51,684 bases of DNA from Pseudomonas lurida (GCF_013522705.1 NZ_JAAMRE010000040.1:1-51684), one strand, 5' to 3'; shown: positions 16,091 to 24,945, numbered from the stretch's first letter. Numbers and translations: made by a program. Notes: a model not told the origin generated them from the sequence alone.

Positions 16091-17620
16091 ATGCGTACAA
16101 GCCTCTCGAATGACATCGCACTGGATCTGCCCTCCTGCGCCGTGAACCATCAGGCCATGAGCCCTGGCCCGCTGGTGCTGAGCCCGCGCCTGCACAACAA
16201 GGACCTGGCGCCGACCAAGGTGGAAGGCCGCCGCTGGGGGCGCTACAGCATCTTTGCGCTGTGGACCAACGACGTGCACAACATCGCTAACTATTCATTC
16301 GCCATCGGCCTATACGCCCTGGGCCTGGGCGGCTGGCAGATACTGCTGTCCCTGGGGATCGGTGCGGCGCTGGTGTACTTCTTCATGAACCTGTCGGGGT
16401 ACATGGGGCAAAAAACCGGCGTGCCGTTTCCCGTGATCAGCCGCATCAGCTTCGGTATCCATGGGGCGCAGATACCGGCGTTGATCCGTGCGGTGATCGC
16501 GATTGCCTGGTTCGGTATCCAGACCTACCTGGCTTCGGTGGTTTTCCGCGTGCTGCTGACAGCGATTCATCCAGGCTTTGCCGATTACGACCACAACTCG
16601 ATCCTCGGCCTGTCGACCCTGGGCTGGGTATGTTTCGTGGCGATCTGGTTCGTGCAACTGGTGATCCTGGCCTATGGCATGGAAATGGTGCGGCGCTATG
16701 AAGGGTTTGCCGGCCCGGTGATTCTGCTGACCATGGCCGCCCTGGCCGGCTGGATGTACTTCCAGGTGGACGGCCATATTGCCTGGTCGGTCCGCGAGCC
16801 GCTGAGCGGCGGTGAGATGTGGCGCAATATCTTTGCCGGCGGCGCGCTGTGGCTGTCGATCTACGGCACGCTGATTCTCAATTTCTGCGATTTCGCGCGG
16901 TCCTCGCCGTGCCGCAGGACCATCGTGGTCGGCAACTTCTGGGGCCTGCCGGTGAATATCCTGGTGTTCGCCGCCATCACCGTACTGCTGTGCGGCGGGC
17001 AGTTCCAGCTCAATGGTCGAGTGATCGAGAGCCCCACCGAGATCATCGCGGCGATCCCCAACACCCTGTTCCTGGTGCTCGGTTGCCTGGCCTTCATGAT
17101 CGTGACGGTGGCGGTGAATATCATGGCCAACTTCGTCGCGCCGGCCTTTGTGCTGAGCAACCTGGCGCCCAAGTACCTGAATTTCCGCCGCGCCGGGCTG
17201 ATCAGCGCCACCGTGGCGGTGCTGATCCTGCCGTGGAACCTCTACAACAGCCCGCTGGTGATCGTGTACTTCCTTTCGGGCCTGGGCGCTCTGCTCGGGC
17301 CGCTGTATGGCGTGATCATGGTCGATTACTGGCTGATCCGTAAAAGCCAGGTGAACGTGCCGCAGCTCTACAGCGAAGACCCACTGGGCGCCTATTACTA
17401 CAGCCGTGGGGTCAACTTGCGCGCGGTGGCGGCGTTTATTCCGGCGGCAGTGATCGCCATCCTGCTCGCCTTGCTGCCGGGGTTCGCCAGTGTATCGCCG
17501 TTTTCCTGGCTGTTTGGCGCCGGTATTGCAGGACTGCTGTACCGGCTGATCGCCAAGCGCCAGCCTTTCTATGCCGATGTCAGCGGCGAAAGCATTGCAG
17601 TCGATAACGTCAGTCATTAA
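16091..17620 (+). CDS. NCS1-family permease (allantoin/hydantoin/nucleobase type)
   Basis: Nucleobase:cation symporter-1 family permease of 509 residues with about twelve membrane helices. Family landmarks are visible near the N-terminus (TNDVHNIANYSFAIG) and in helix 3 (FPVISRISFGIHGAQIPALIRA). Members import nucleobases, allantoin, hydantoins or similar ureides with Na+ or H+. It is followed 13 bases later by a hydantoin-racemase-family gene, which favours a ureide or hydantoin substrate. The start MRTSLSND has GGAG nine bases upstream. Transcription probably uses the sigma-54-like promoter, as expected for a nitrogen-source transporter. The exact substrate cannot be read from sequence. Confidence 0.88.
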   Translation: MRTSLSNDIALDLPSCAVNHQAMSPGPLVLSPRLHNKDLAPTKVEGRRWGRYSIFALWTNDVHNIANYSFAIGLYALGLGGWQILLSLGIGAALVYFFMNLSGYMGQKTGVPFPVISRISFGIHGAQIPALIRAVIAIAWFGIQTYLASVVFRVLLTAIHPGFADYDHNSILGLSTLGWVCFVAIWFVQLVILAYGMEMVRRYEGFAGPVILLTMAALAGWMYFQVDGHIAWSVREPLSGGEMWRNIFAGGALWLSIYGTLILNFCDFARSSPCRRTIVVGNFWGLPVNILVFAAITVLLCGGQFQLNGRVIESPTEIIAAIPNTLFLVLGCLAFMIVTVAVNIMANFVAPAFVLSNLAPKYLNFRRAGLISATVAVLILPWNLYNSPLVIVYFLSGLGALLGPLYGVIMVDYWLIRKSQVNVPQLYSEDPLGAYYYSRGVNLRAVAAFIPAAVIAILLALLPGFASVSPFSWLFGAGIAGLLYRLIAKRQPFYADVSGESIAVDNVSH

Positions 17621-17633
17621 TCAAGGACACCCC

Positions 17634-18362
17634 ATGCGCATCCTCGTGGTCAACGTCAACACTACCGCCTCCATCACCGAAACCATTGCCCAACAGGCGC
17701 GGGCCGTGGCGGCACCGGGCACCGAGATTGTCGGGCTCACCCCGTATTTCGGCGCCGAATCGGTGGAGGGCAACTTCGAAAGCTACCTGGCTGCCATCGC
17801 CGTGATGGACCGCGTGATGGCCTATGACCAGCCGTTCGACGCGGTCATCCAGGCCGGCTACGGCGAACACGGTCGCGAAGGCCTGCAGGAGTTGCTCAAC
17901 GTGCCGGTGGTGGACATCACCGAAGCGGCCGCCAGCACTGCCATGTTTCTTGGCCATGCGTACTCGGTGGTGACCACCCTGGACCGCACCGTGCCATTGA
18001 TCGAAGACCGCCTGAAACTGGCCGGCCTGTACGCGCGCTGTGCCTCGGTACGCGCCAGCGGCATGGCCGTGCTGGAACTGGAAGAAGACCCATTGGCCGC
18101 CATGGAGGCCATCGTGCGCCAGGCCGAGCGGGCCATCCACGACGACAAGGCCGAGGTAATCTGCCTCGGCTGCGGCGGGATGGCCGGGCTGGATGAGCAG
18201 ATTCGCCAGCGCACCGGCGTGCCGGTGGTGGACGGCGTAACGGCGGCGGTGACTATTGCCGAATCGCTGGTGCGACTGGGGTTGTCGACGTCGAAGATCA
18301 GGACCTATGCCACGCCAAGGCCGAAGAAGGTGATCGGCTGGCCGGGGATGTTCGGGCGATAG
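17634..18362 (+). CDS. Asp/Glu/hydantoin racemase-superfamily protein with one catalytic Cys
   Basis: Protein of 242 residues of the Asp/Glu/hydantoin racemase superfamily. The N-terminus (MRILVVNVNTTASITETI) and VPVVDGVTAAV fit hydantoin/allantoin racemases. These enzymes use two cysteines. The second is present, Cys180 in LGCGGM. The first, normally in an ACFGD-like motif, is replaced by glycine: Gly75 in IQAGYGEHG. Arylmalonate decarboxylase, a member of the same superfamily, also has Gly at the first position and a single Cys at the second. The product may therefore be a decarboxylase, isomerase or lyase rather than a racemase (inference). It is co-transcribed with the NCS1 permease and follows an AAGGA box. 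Confidence 0.8.
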   Translation: MRILVVNVNTTASITETIAQQARAVAAPGTEIVGLTPYFGAESVEGNFESYLAAIAVMDRVMAYDQPFDAVIQAGYGEHGREGLQELLNVPVVDITEAAASTAMFLGHAYSVVTTLDRTVPLIEDRLKLAGLYARCASVRASGMAVLELEEDPLAAMEAIVRQAERAIHDDKAEVICLGCGGMAGLDEQIRQRTGVPVVDGVTAAVTIAESLVRLGLSTSKIRTYATPRPKKVIGWPGMFGR

Positions 18363-18375
18363 GCCCACGATTCGA

Positions 18376-19299
18376 TTAAACCGCGCTGAACCGCTGCCCC
18401 AGACGCTGTTCGGCAAACTGCTCGATGATGAAATCCACAAAGGCCCGGGTTTTGCCGGGCAGCAGCTTGTGCTCGGCGTAGTAGATGGAAATATTGCCAT
18501 CGTCCACATACCACTCAGGCAGCACCCGCACCACCGCGCCACTGTCCAGAAACGGCACCGCCATGGGCATGCTCACCAGCGCAATGCCCAGGCCCTGGGC
18601 GCTGGCGCAGCAGGCGGCTTCGGAGTCGCTCAGGGTCATGCGCGGTTTGAGTGTGAGGGGGCGCTGTTCACGCTCGGGACCGGTCAACTGCCAGGTGCGC
18701 ACGCGGCCGGTTTGCGGCGAGCGGATCAGGATGCCCAGGCAGCGCCCCAGGTCTTCGGGCCCTCGCACCAGCGGGCGTGTGGCCAGGTAACCCGGCGACG
18801 CCACCAACACTCGATGGGCTGGCGCCAGTTTGCGCGCCACCACGCCCTGAGGCAGTTCGAAGCCACCACCGATGGCCGCATCGAAGCCCTGGCCGATCAG
18901 GTCTACCTGGCGATTATCAAAGTGCCAGTCCGGGCTGATATCCGGAAAGCGTTCGATGAATCGCGCCAACAATGGCATCACATAACGATTGCCGAACACA
19001 GTGCCCATGCTCACCTTGAGTGTGCCCACAGGCCGCCCTTCGGCGCTGGCCAGGTTGGCTACGGCGTTCTGGATGGTGATAAGGCTGCCGCTGACTTCAT
19101 CGAGGAACAGCTTGCCGGCTTCGGTGAGGGTCAGGCGCCGCGTGCTGCGCTGAAACAGACGCACACCGAGGCGCGCTTCAAGCTTGGCCACGCTTTTGCC
19201 CACCGCCGCAGGGGTCAGGCTCAAGTGCCGCGCAGCCTCGGCAAAGCTGCCGCCTTCGGCGCTGCGCACAAAGCATTCGATACTGCCAAAGCTTTCCAT
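18376..19299 (-). CDS. LysR-family transcriptional regulator
   Basis: LysR-type regulator of 307 residues, normal length. The N-terminal helix-turn-helix is FAEAARHLSLTPAAVGKSVAKLEARLGVRLF in function, with the core AARHLSLTPAAVGKS at about 22-36. The remainder is a periplasmic-binding-protein-like effector domain. It belongs to the PtxR/AaeR-like group seen next to short-chain dehydrogenases. It diverges from the SDR gene at 19426, which is its probable target. A TAAAC-N5-GTTTA repeat (19312-19326) in the gap fits the T-N11-A pattern of LysR sites. Its 3' end converges on the racemase-like gene with 13 bases between. Confidence 0.9.
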   Translation of the reverse strand: MESFGSIECFVRSAEGGSFAEAARHLSLTPAAVGKSVAKLEARLGVRLFQRSTRRLTLTEAGKLFLDEVSGSLITIQNAVANLASAEGRPVGTLKVSMGTVFGNRYVMPLLARFIERFPDISPDWHFDNRQVDLIGQGFDAAIGGGFELPQGVVARKLAPAHRVLVASPGYLATRPLVRGPEDLGRCLGILIRSPQTGRVRTWQLTGPEREQRPLTLKPRMTLSDSEAACCASAQGLGIALVSMPMAVPFLDSGAVVRVLPEWYVDDGNISIYYAEHKLLPGKTRAFVDFIIEQFAEQRLGQRFSAV

Positions 19300-19311
19300 A
19301 TCGCCCCACTC

Positions 19312-19326
19312 TAAACTTCTGGTTTA
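19312..19326. promoter_or_regulatory. Candidate LysR-binding site
   Basis: TAAAC-TTCTG-GTTTA is a perfect inverted repeat of the T-N11-A type, 12 bases from the lysR start and 100 bases from the SDR start. LysR regulators commonly bind such sites between divergent genes. Confidence 0.55.
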
Positions 19327-19425
19327 CACAGACTATAGCAATCACGGTCTACCGGCCTGAGCGAGCGAGGTCGATACTCGGCTGCAACCACAAGGCATAC
19401 CGCCTTGAACAGACAGGAGATCGAC

Positions 19426-20172
19426 ATGACTGCACACACCCTCAACGGCAAAGTCGCCTTGATCCAAGGCGGCTCGCGCGGCATCGGCGCCGCGATCGTC
19501 CAGCGCCTGGCCGCCCAAGGCGCTGCCGTGGCCTTTACTTACGTCAGCTCGGCGGCCAAGGCTGAGGCTTTGCAGAACAGCGTGATCAACGCCGGCGGCC
19601 AAGCCCTGGCCATTCACGCCGACAGCGCCGATGCCGCCGCGATCCGCAACGCGGTCACCGCCACCGTCGAGGCATTCGGCCGTCTGGATATTCTGGTGAA
19701 CAACGCCGGCGTGCTGGCCATCGCCCCGCTGGAAGACTTCACGCTGGAAGACTTCGACCAGACCCTCGCGATCAACGTGCGCAGCGTATTCATCGCCACC
19801 CAGGAAGCCGCCAAGCACATGAGCGAAGGCGGCCGCGTGATCAATATCGGCAGCACCAACGCCGAGCGCATGCCCTTCGGTGGCGGCGGGCCGTATGCCA
19901 TGAGCAAAGCCGCGCTGGTCGGTTTGACCAAGGGCCTGGCACGAGACCTGGGGCCGCGTGGCATCACCATTAACAACGTGCAGCCTGGGCCGGTGGACAC
20001 CGACATGAACCCGGCCAACAGCGACTTTGCCGAGAGCCTGATCGGCTTGATGGCCATTGGGCGGTACGGACATGTGGAGGAGATCGCCAGTTTTGTGGCG
20101 TATCTGGCGGGGCCGGAAGCGGGATATATCACAGGCGCGAGCCTCACCATCGACGGTGGCTTCAGCGCCTGA
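19426..20172 (+). CDS. Short-chain dehydrogenase/reductase (3-oxoacyl-reductase-like)
   Basis: Classical SDR of 248 residues. The dinucleotide-binding motif is slightly altered, QGGSRGIG at 15-22 instead of TGxxxGIG. NNAG is present near 90, the catalytic Ser lies in NIGST and the catalytic Tyr/Lys in YAMSKAA. The C-terminal GYITGASLTIDGGF is also typical. It probably reduces or oxidises a small carbonyl or alcohol with NADP(H); the substrate is not evident. An AGGAG box precedes the chosen ATG. It is transcribed divergently from a LysR regulator and followed by a degenerate REP hairpin. Confidence 0.88.
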   Translation: MTAHTLNGKVALIQGGSRGIGAAIVQRLAAQGAAVAFTYVSSAAKAEALQNSVINAGGQALAIHADSADAAAIRNAVTATVEAFGRLDILVNNAGVLAIAPLEDFTLEDFDQTLAINVRSVFIATQEAAKHMSEGGRVINIGSTNAERMPFGGGGPYAMSKAALVGLTKGLARDLGPRGITINNVQPGPVDTDMNPANSDFAESLIGLMAIGRYGHVEEIASFVAYLAGPEAGYITGASLTIDGGFSA

Positions 20173-20179
20173 CCCAGTG

Positions 20180-20205
20180 CAGGAGGGGCTTGCCCCTCTC
20201 ACCTG
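20180..20205. repeat. Degenerate single REP hairpin
   Basis: AGGAGGGGCTTGCCCCTCTC forms the REP-type stem around GCTTGC, eight bases after the SDR stop and between convergent genes. It could act as a transcript 3'-end stabiliser for both. Confidence 0.7.
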
Positions 20206-20219
20206 TTGACCGTGTCGAT

Positions 20220-20906
20220 TCAGGTCATCGGCGGTAAGCCATAGGCCGCCAGATCAAAGTCCGCGAGCTTGCGGATGATCTGGTCGGCGTGGTGGTACTT
20301 GCTGTCGGCCATGGCTTCATCGGGCACGGCGATGGCAGTCATCTGGGCGGCCTTGGCAGCGGTCACGCCGAACGGCGAATCTTCGAACACCAGGCAATCT
20401 TTGGGATCGACACCCAGGCGGCGCGCGGCGGTGAGGAAGATGTCCGGCGCGGGCTTGGCCGCGCCGACTTCCGGGTCGTCCGCCGTGACGATGGTGTCGA
20501 ACAACGCAAACCACTCGCGGTGCAAGGTGGTCTTGTGTCCGAACGAATTGCGCGACGAGCTGGTGCCCACGGCAATCGGGATGTTGTGCGCTTTCAAGTG
20601 CCGCACCAAAGCCTCAGCGCCGGGCATGCCAAGGGCCTTGGGGAAACGCTCGCTCATCAGCGGTTCGCGGATCTGCAGAAACTCGGCCGGAGTGATCGGC
20701 AGTTCCAGCGCCTTGACCACGTATTCAGCCAGGTCCTGAGCCCCACGCCCGATGATGTGCTGCTTGATACCCCAGTCGTAGGTACGGCCGTAGCGTTCGG
20801 CGATAATCTGCGTCACTTCGGTGTAGATGCCTTCGGTATCCAGCAATAACCCGTCCATATCGAAAATCACGGCCTTGATCGGGACAGCGGTACGCGGTGC
20901 ATTCAT
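20220..20906 (-). CDS. HAD-superfamily phosphatase (beta-phosphoglucomutase/GS1-like)
   Basis: HAD subfamily IA hydrolase of 228 residues. The nucleophile motif is FDMDGLLLDTE (about 15-25), the second motif is GTSSSRNSF, and the conserved Lys/Asp pair is in AAKPAPDIFL and VFEDSPFG. A helical cap lies between motifs 1 and 2. The sequence resembles GS1-like/pseudouridine 5'-phosphatase and 2-deoxyglucose-6-phosphatase groups, so the substrate is likely a small phosphorylated sugar or nucleoside. The start is the ATG (MNAPRTAV); a GTG directly precedes it. It is a single gene, divergent from the DUF4337 gene. Confidence 0.85.
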   Translation of the reverse strand: MNAPRTAVPIKAVIFDMDGLLLDTEGIYTEVTQIIAERYGRTYDWGIKQHIIGRGAQDLAEYVVKALELPITPAEFLQIREPLMSERFPKALGMPGAEALVRHLKAHNIPIAVGTSSSRNSFGHKTTLHREWFALFDTIVTADDPEVGAAKPAPDIFLTAARRLGVDPKDCLVFEDSPFGVTAAKAAQMTAIAVPDEAMADSKYHHADQIIRKLADFDLAAYGLPPMT

Positions 20907-21070
20907 CACAACGGATCCTTGGGAGAACGACTAAAAGGGTTCAGCACAATAACGGTGACACCGACACGCGGGCAACCTTTAGGGCGCGGTTGATCCCGCG
21001 TCGCGTACAGGATCGCGACAGCTTGGCTGGTGAAGAATCAGTATCCCTCACGCCGTTCACAGACGCCGCC

Positions 21071-21649
21071 ATGTCCGAAGCCTTCGAAGTCCCGAGCCCC
21101 CACGAAAAACATATCGAACACACCACCGAACACGCCCACGCCCGCGGGGATAGTTTCGCCAGTCGCATCGCCGTGATGACCGCGTTGATGGCCACCCTCG
21201 GCGCCATGCTCAGCTACCAGGCCGGTTCCACCGAGAGTGAAGCGGCGATGGACAAGAACAACGCCGCGATCATCAAGACCGAAGCCGCCAACCAGTGGAA
21301 TTACTACCAGGCCAAGTCCAGCCGACAAAACCTGGCGGAGCTGGCCACCCATATCCCCGGCGTGGATGCCGCGCATTACCGGGAAGAGATCGAACGCTAC
21401 AAAAACCAGAAGGAGGCCGTGCGCCAACAGGCAGAAAAGCTTGAAGCCACTTCACGGGAGTGGGATGAAAAATCCGAACAGGCGCTGCATCGGCACCACC
21501 GCTGGGCCCAGGCGATGACTGCGATTCAGATCGCGATTTCGTTGGCGGCAATTACTTTGTTGACGAGGAAGGAATGGTTGAAGCGGCTTTCTTATACGGC
21601 CGCAGGCGTGGCCATGGTGCTGGGCGGGTTGGCGTGGCTGCATGTTTAG
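21071..21649 (+). CDS. DUF4337-family membrane protein
   Basis: Protein of 192 residues matching the DUF4337 layout. It has a short hydrophilic start rich in His and Glu (HEKHIEHTTEHAHARG), one membrane helix (about 30-50), a predicted coiled coil rich in Glu, Gln and Lys (about 85-130), and two further hydrophobic segments near the C-terminus (about 147-190). An upstream in-frame extension exists but is unlike the family and lacks a ribosome-binding site. The function is unknown. It is a single gene diverging from the HAD phosphatase. Confidence 0.8.
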   Translation: MSEAFEVPSPHEKHIEHTTEHAHARGDSFASRIAVMTALMATLGAMLSYQAGSTESEAAMDKNNAAIIKTEAANQWNYYQAKSSRQNLAELATHIPGVDAAHYREEIERYKNQKEAVRQQAEKLEATSREWDEKSEQALHRHHRWAQAMTAIQIAISLAAITLLTRKEWLKRLSYTAAGVAMVLGGLAWLHV

Positions 21650-21722
21650 CCAGCGCGGCGTGAGCGAGCCTAATCGTTCAGATTCGTTTCAATTCGTCAG
21701 AGCAGCGATTACAGTACGCGCC

Positions 21723-21742
21723 CCCAGGAATTGAATCCTGGG
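21723..21742. repeat. Inverted repeat upstream of the lipoprotein gene
   Basis: CCCAGGA and TCCTGGG flank ATTGAA, 23 bases before the lipoprotein GTG. It could be an operator or a leader hairpin. A following CTTTAGTT is too weak for a confident terminator. Confidence 0.45.
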
Positions 21743-21764
21743 CTTTAGTTCATGGAGTTACACA

Positions 21765-22100
21765 GTGAAGTACGTCAGCAAAGTGGTTGCAGCAGCAGTA
21801 CTCGGTTTCACCCTGGCCGGCTGCACCGGCACCGCCATCAAATCCCCACAGTACGACAGCAGCCAATACACCGTGCTGGGTCACAGCGAAGCCAGCGCCA
21901 CCGGCATCATGTTGTTCGGCCTGATCCCGATCGGTCAGAACAGCCGTTTCGTGCGCGCGCAGCAAGCCGCCATCCAGGCTAAAGGCGGCGACGCGCTGAT
22001 CAATACCCAAGTGCAGGAAAAATGGTTCTGGGCCTGGGTGCTCAGCGGCTACACCACCAAGATCTCCGGTGATGTGGTCAAGCTGAAAACCGCGCACTAA
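21765..22100 (+). CDS. Small outer-membrane-type lipoprotein
   Basis: Lipoprotein of 111 residues. The signal peptide ends in the lipobox LAGC (Cys20), and the next residues TGTA lack the Asp that would retain it in the inner membrane. The mature part has a GxxLFGLIPIG segment followed by RAQQAAIQAKGGDALINTQVQEKWFW, a small alpha/beta domain seen in many uncharacterised lipoproteins and loosely like TRL proteins. GTG is the start, with GGAG seven bases upstream. No partner gene is obvious. Function unknown. Confidence 0.8.
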   Translation: MKYVSKVVAAAVLGFTLAGCTGTAIKSPQYDSSQYTVLGHSEASATGIMLFGLIPIGQNSRFVRAQQAAIQAKGGDALINTQVQEKWFWAWVLSGYTTKISGDVVKLKTAH

Positions 22101-22161
22101 ATCGCCCGGGCGCTCGCCCACGCCCGCGACGTATCATGGGCCGACCTTTCGAGGATGGCCC

Positions 22162-23202
22162 ATGAACCTCAGTATCGTTTACGCCCTCTGCGCCGCCGCC
22201 CTGTTCGGTGCCAGCACCCCGCTCGCGAAACATTTCGGCATGGGCCTCTCGCCCCTCCTGCTGGCCGGTTTGCTGTACCTCGGCAGCGGCCTCGGCCTCG
22301 GCGTGGTACGCCTGATCCGCGATCGCGGCTGGCGGCCCAGCGGGCTGAAGCCCCTTGAATGGCCCTGGCTGCTGGGCGCCATCCTCTTCGGCGGCATCCT
22401 CGGCCCCGTTGCCCTCATGTATGGTTTGATCCGCACCGCAGGCGCGACCGCTTCACTGCTGCTCAACCTGGAATCGGTACTTACCGCCCTGATCGCCTGG
22501 CTCGTGTTCCGAGAGAACGCCGACCGCCGTATCGTGCTGGGGATGATCGCGATTGTGCTGGGCGGCGTGGTGTTGTCGTGGTCCGACGGCGTCGGCGCCG
22601 GTCACGACTGGAGCGGGCCGCTGGCGGTCGCGCTGGCCTGCCTGTGCTGGGGCATCGATAACAACCTGACGCGCAAGGTCTCTGCCTCCGATGCGGTGTT
22701 TATCGCCGGCATCAAAGGCCTGATCGCCGGCCTGGTGAATACTGCCCTGGCCGTTTACCTCGGCGCACAATGGCCGGCGGCCACATCGTTGGCGCCGATC
22801 CTGCTGGTGGGCTTGCTCGGCTACGGCATCAGCCTGGTGCTGTTTGTACTGGCGTTGCGCGGCCTGGGCAGCGCGCGCACGGGGGCCTACTTCTCCACCG
22901 CCCCCTTCCTTGGAGCGGTCCTGGCCGTTCTGGCGCTGGGCGAGTCGGTATCGAACGCGTTCTGGATCGCCTCGGCATTAATGGCGGCAGGCGTGTGGCT
23001 GCACCTGACCGAACGCCACGCCCACGAACATCAGCACGAAGCCACGGAACACGGCCATCGGCATGTGCATGACGAACATCATCAGCATGAACATGCCTTT
23101 GAATGGGACCCGAAAGAGCCTCACAGCCATGTGCATGTGCACAGCCCGCTCAGGCATAGCCATGCGCACTTTCCGGATGTGCATCATCGACACCGGCATT
23201 GA
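22162..23202 (+). CDS. EamA/DMT transporter with His-rich C-terminal tail
   Basis: Drug/metabolite transporter superfamily protein of 346 residues with two EamA repeats (about 4-135 and 150-278), ten membrane helices in all. Repeat 1 begins YALCAAALFGASTPLAKHF; repeat 2 contains CWGIDNNLTRKVS. After the last helix, residues 281-346 form a cytoplasmic tail with 24 His in 66 residues, arranged as alternating H-x-H and H-H runs (EHQHEATEHGHRHVHDEHH). This composition points to binding of Zn, Ni or Co, as in metal exporters and CobW-type proteins. The usual annotation is EamA transporter of unknown substrate; a metal or metal-complex role is inference. Confidence 0.85.
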   Translation: MNLSIVYALCAAALFGASTPLAKHFGMGLSPLLLAGLLYLGSGLGLGVVRLIRDRGWRPSGLKPLEWPWLLGAILFGGILGPVALMYGLIRTAGATASLLLNLESVLTALIAWLVFRENADRRIVLGMIAIVLGGVVLSWSDGVGAGHDWSGPLAVALACLCWGIDNNLTRKVSASDAVFIAGIKGLIAGLVNTALAVYLGAQWPAATSLAPILLVGLLGYGISLVLFVLALRGLGSARTGAYFSTAPFLGAVLAVLALGESVSNAFWIASALMAAGVWLHLTERHAHEHQHEATEHGHRHVHDEHHQHEHAFEWDPKEPHSHVHVHSPLRHSHAHFPDVHHRHRH

Positions 23203-23217
23203 GCGCCTGGCCGCAGC

Positions 23218-24783
23218 TCAGTCCGGCACCGGCTCAACCACCACGCGATTGCGTCCGCCTTGCTTAGCCTGGTACAGCAATTGATCCGCTCTCTCGAGGA
23301 CGGCAGATATCGACTCGCCATCAGCACGCCACAAAGCCACCCCGAGTGAGACCGTAACATGCCCGACGGTCTCGATGCTGGCTGCCTCAATCGAGGCGCG
23401 CAGCCGCTGAGCAACGTCGGCCGCTGTGTGCAGTGAACTGCCCGGCAATAACAGGACGAACTCCTCCCCACCTACCCTGCAAGGCAGGTCGTTGGCGCGT
23501 GAATTCTGTTGCATGAGTTGAGCAACGGCACGCAGCGTTTCATCCCCCACGCCGTGCCCGAACGTATCGTTGACGCGCTTGAAATGGTCAATGTCGATGG
23601 ACACCACGGCGAACGCTTTGCCCGCCTCCTGCCAGAGTGACAGAACGTCCTGCATCGCACGGCGATTGGCCAGCCCTGTCAGGGTATCCGTGTGGGCCTG
23701 CTGATTGAGCTTGCCGATCTTTTCCTGCAACAGGGTTGCCCCCAGCAACAACGCTCTGCGGATCTGCCAGCTTTCAAAATAGCGCGCCGGTACAGCGCTG
23801 ATGCGCGCATAACTGTCCGGCGTGTCCAAGCGTTTGGCACAGTCGGCGAGCCGCGACAACGGGGCCGAAATTCTGGTCCCCAACCACCAGATCAGAATGA
23901 TCCCGAACAGCCCCAGCGGCGCGATACCTTGAGCGATTTTGATCATTGTCCGGCGCAGGACTGCCTGGATATTTTCCAGGGGCTGCTGCGAGATCACGCC
24001 CCACCCGCTGCTGGGCACTTGAGCAAAGCCGGCGAGCATTTCCACACCGTGCTCATCCACAGCCTGCAATGTGCCCGCGGCCTCTTTGAGCGATGCATCG
24101 GCGATCAAATCCGCGCCCCTCACGCTGCCTATCTGCTCGGGATAATTGTGATAGAGCACCCGGCGGGCGCCGTCGATCAAGTAGAAATGCGCGCCGTCTT
24201 TACGCACATTCGTGTCCATGAGGGCTTGAAGGGTATTGCTCTGCTCCAGCCGAATAGTGCCGCCGATCAAGCCCAGGTACTGCCCTTTCACATCGAATAT
24301 GGGATGAGAGATAAAGACCACCAGGTTGCCGGTGATGGATCTGAAGGCGTTGCTGATTTTCGCCGTGCGCAGACTCAGGGGCTCTTTGTGCTGCAACGTA
24401 CGGCCGTTGAGCTGAAGGCTGTCGGGGGCAGAAGCAACGATGGTGCCGTCCGCGTCGGCGACCAGTACGGAGTTGAAACTGGCATCCTGCTCAACCAGGC
24501 GTTTGGCTTCCCGAGTCAACGCACTGTTGTCGCCAAACGTTTTGCCAATCCCGGCTGAACCGTACTTCAACTTATCGAGGTCGGCGTTCAGTACCTGCTC
24601 GACACTGCGAGCAATACGGGCGGCATAGGCCTGGTTGGCGTCCAGTGCATTTTCAATCAGCTCTTGCTTCTGAATCTTGAACATCACCCAGAAACTGTTG
24701 GCCAGCGTCGCAACGGCAGAAAACAGGACAAAAATAAGAATCAGGCTACGCAGGTTGAGTGTGGGCTTCGGTCGAGTGGTCAT
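23218..24783 (-). CDS. Membrane diguanylate cyclase with Cache sensor
   Basis: Diguanylate cyclase of 521 residues. A membrane helix (about 12-32) and a second one (about 285-308) bracket a periplasmic dCache-type sensor domain (SVLVADADGTIVASAPD; GGTIRLEQSN). A short HAMP-like linker (TRISAPLSRLADCAKRLD) leads to a GGDEF domain at about 360-515. The catalytic signature GGEEF is intact. RAND lies exactly five residues before it and is a standard RxxD inhibitory site, so product feedback is expected. It should make c-di-GMP in response to a periplasmic small molecule, probably an amino acid or organic acid. It is a single gene. Confidence 0.92.
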   Translation of the reverse strand: MTTRPKPTLNLRSLILIFVLFSAVATLANSFWVMFKIQKQELIENALDANQAYAARIARSVEQVLNADLDKLKYGSAGIGKTFGDNSALTREAKRLVEQDASFNSVLVADADGTIVASAPDSLQLNGRTLQHKEPLSLRTAKISNAFRSITGNLVVFISHPIFDVKGQYLGLIGGTIRLEQSNTLQALMDTNVRKDGAHFYLIDGARRVLYHNYPEQIGSVRGADLIADASLKEAAGTLQAVDEHGVEMLAGFAQVPSSGWGVISQQPLENIQAVLRRTMIKIAQGIAPLGLFGIILIWWLGTRISAPLSRLADCAKRLDTPDSYARISAVPARYFESWQIRRALLLGATLLQEKIGKLNQQAHTDTLTGLANRRAMQDVLSLWQEAGKAFAVVSIDIDHFKRVNDTFGHGVGDETLRAVAQLMQQNSRANDLPCRVGGEEFVLLLPGSSLHTAADVAQRLRASIEAASIETVGHVTVSLGVALWRADGESISAVLERADQLLYQAKQGGRNRVVVEPVPD

Positions 24784-24945
24784 TTACGCAATCCGGGTGA
24801 GGCGCAGGGGGTACAACAAACAAGTTAAAGTATGAATCGCCCGGTACACCGGCAGGAATGCGGGCTTCTCACACCAAGCTTGGCACCCATCGGGCGGTTA
24901 GAAAATGGAATTCGGATCTGCTTTGGATAATAGGGCTGCAGCCAC

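Noticed and set aside
16310..17617. Open minus-strand frame of 435 codons opposite the NCS1 permease
   Set aside because: The composition is His/Gln/Asp-rich with no hydrophobic or domain pattern, and the permease on the other strand is unambiguous.
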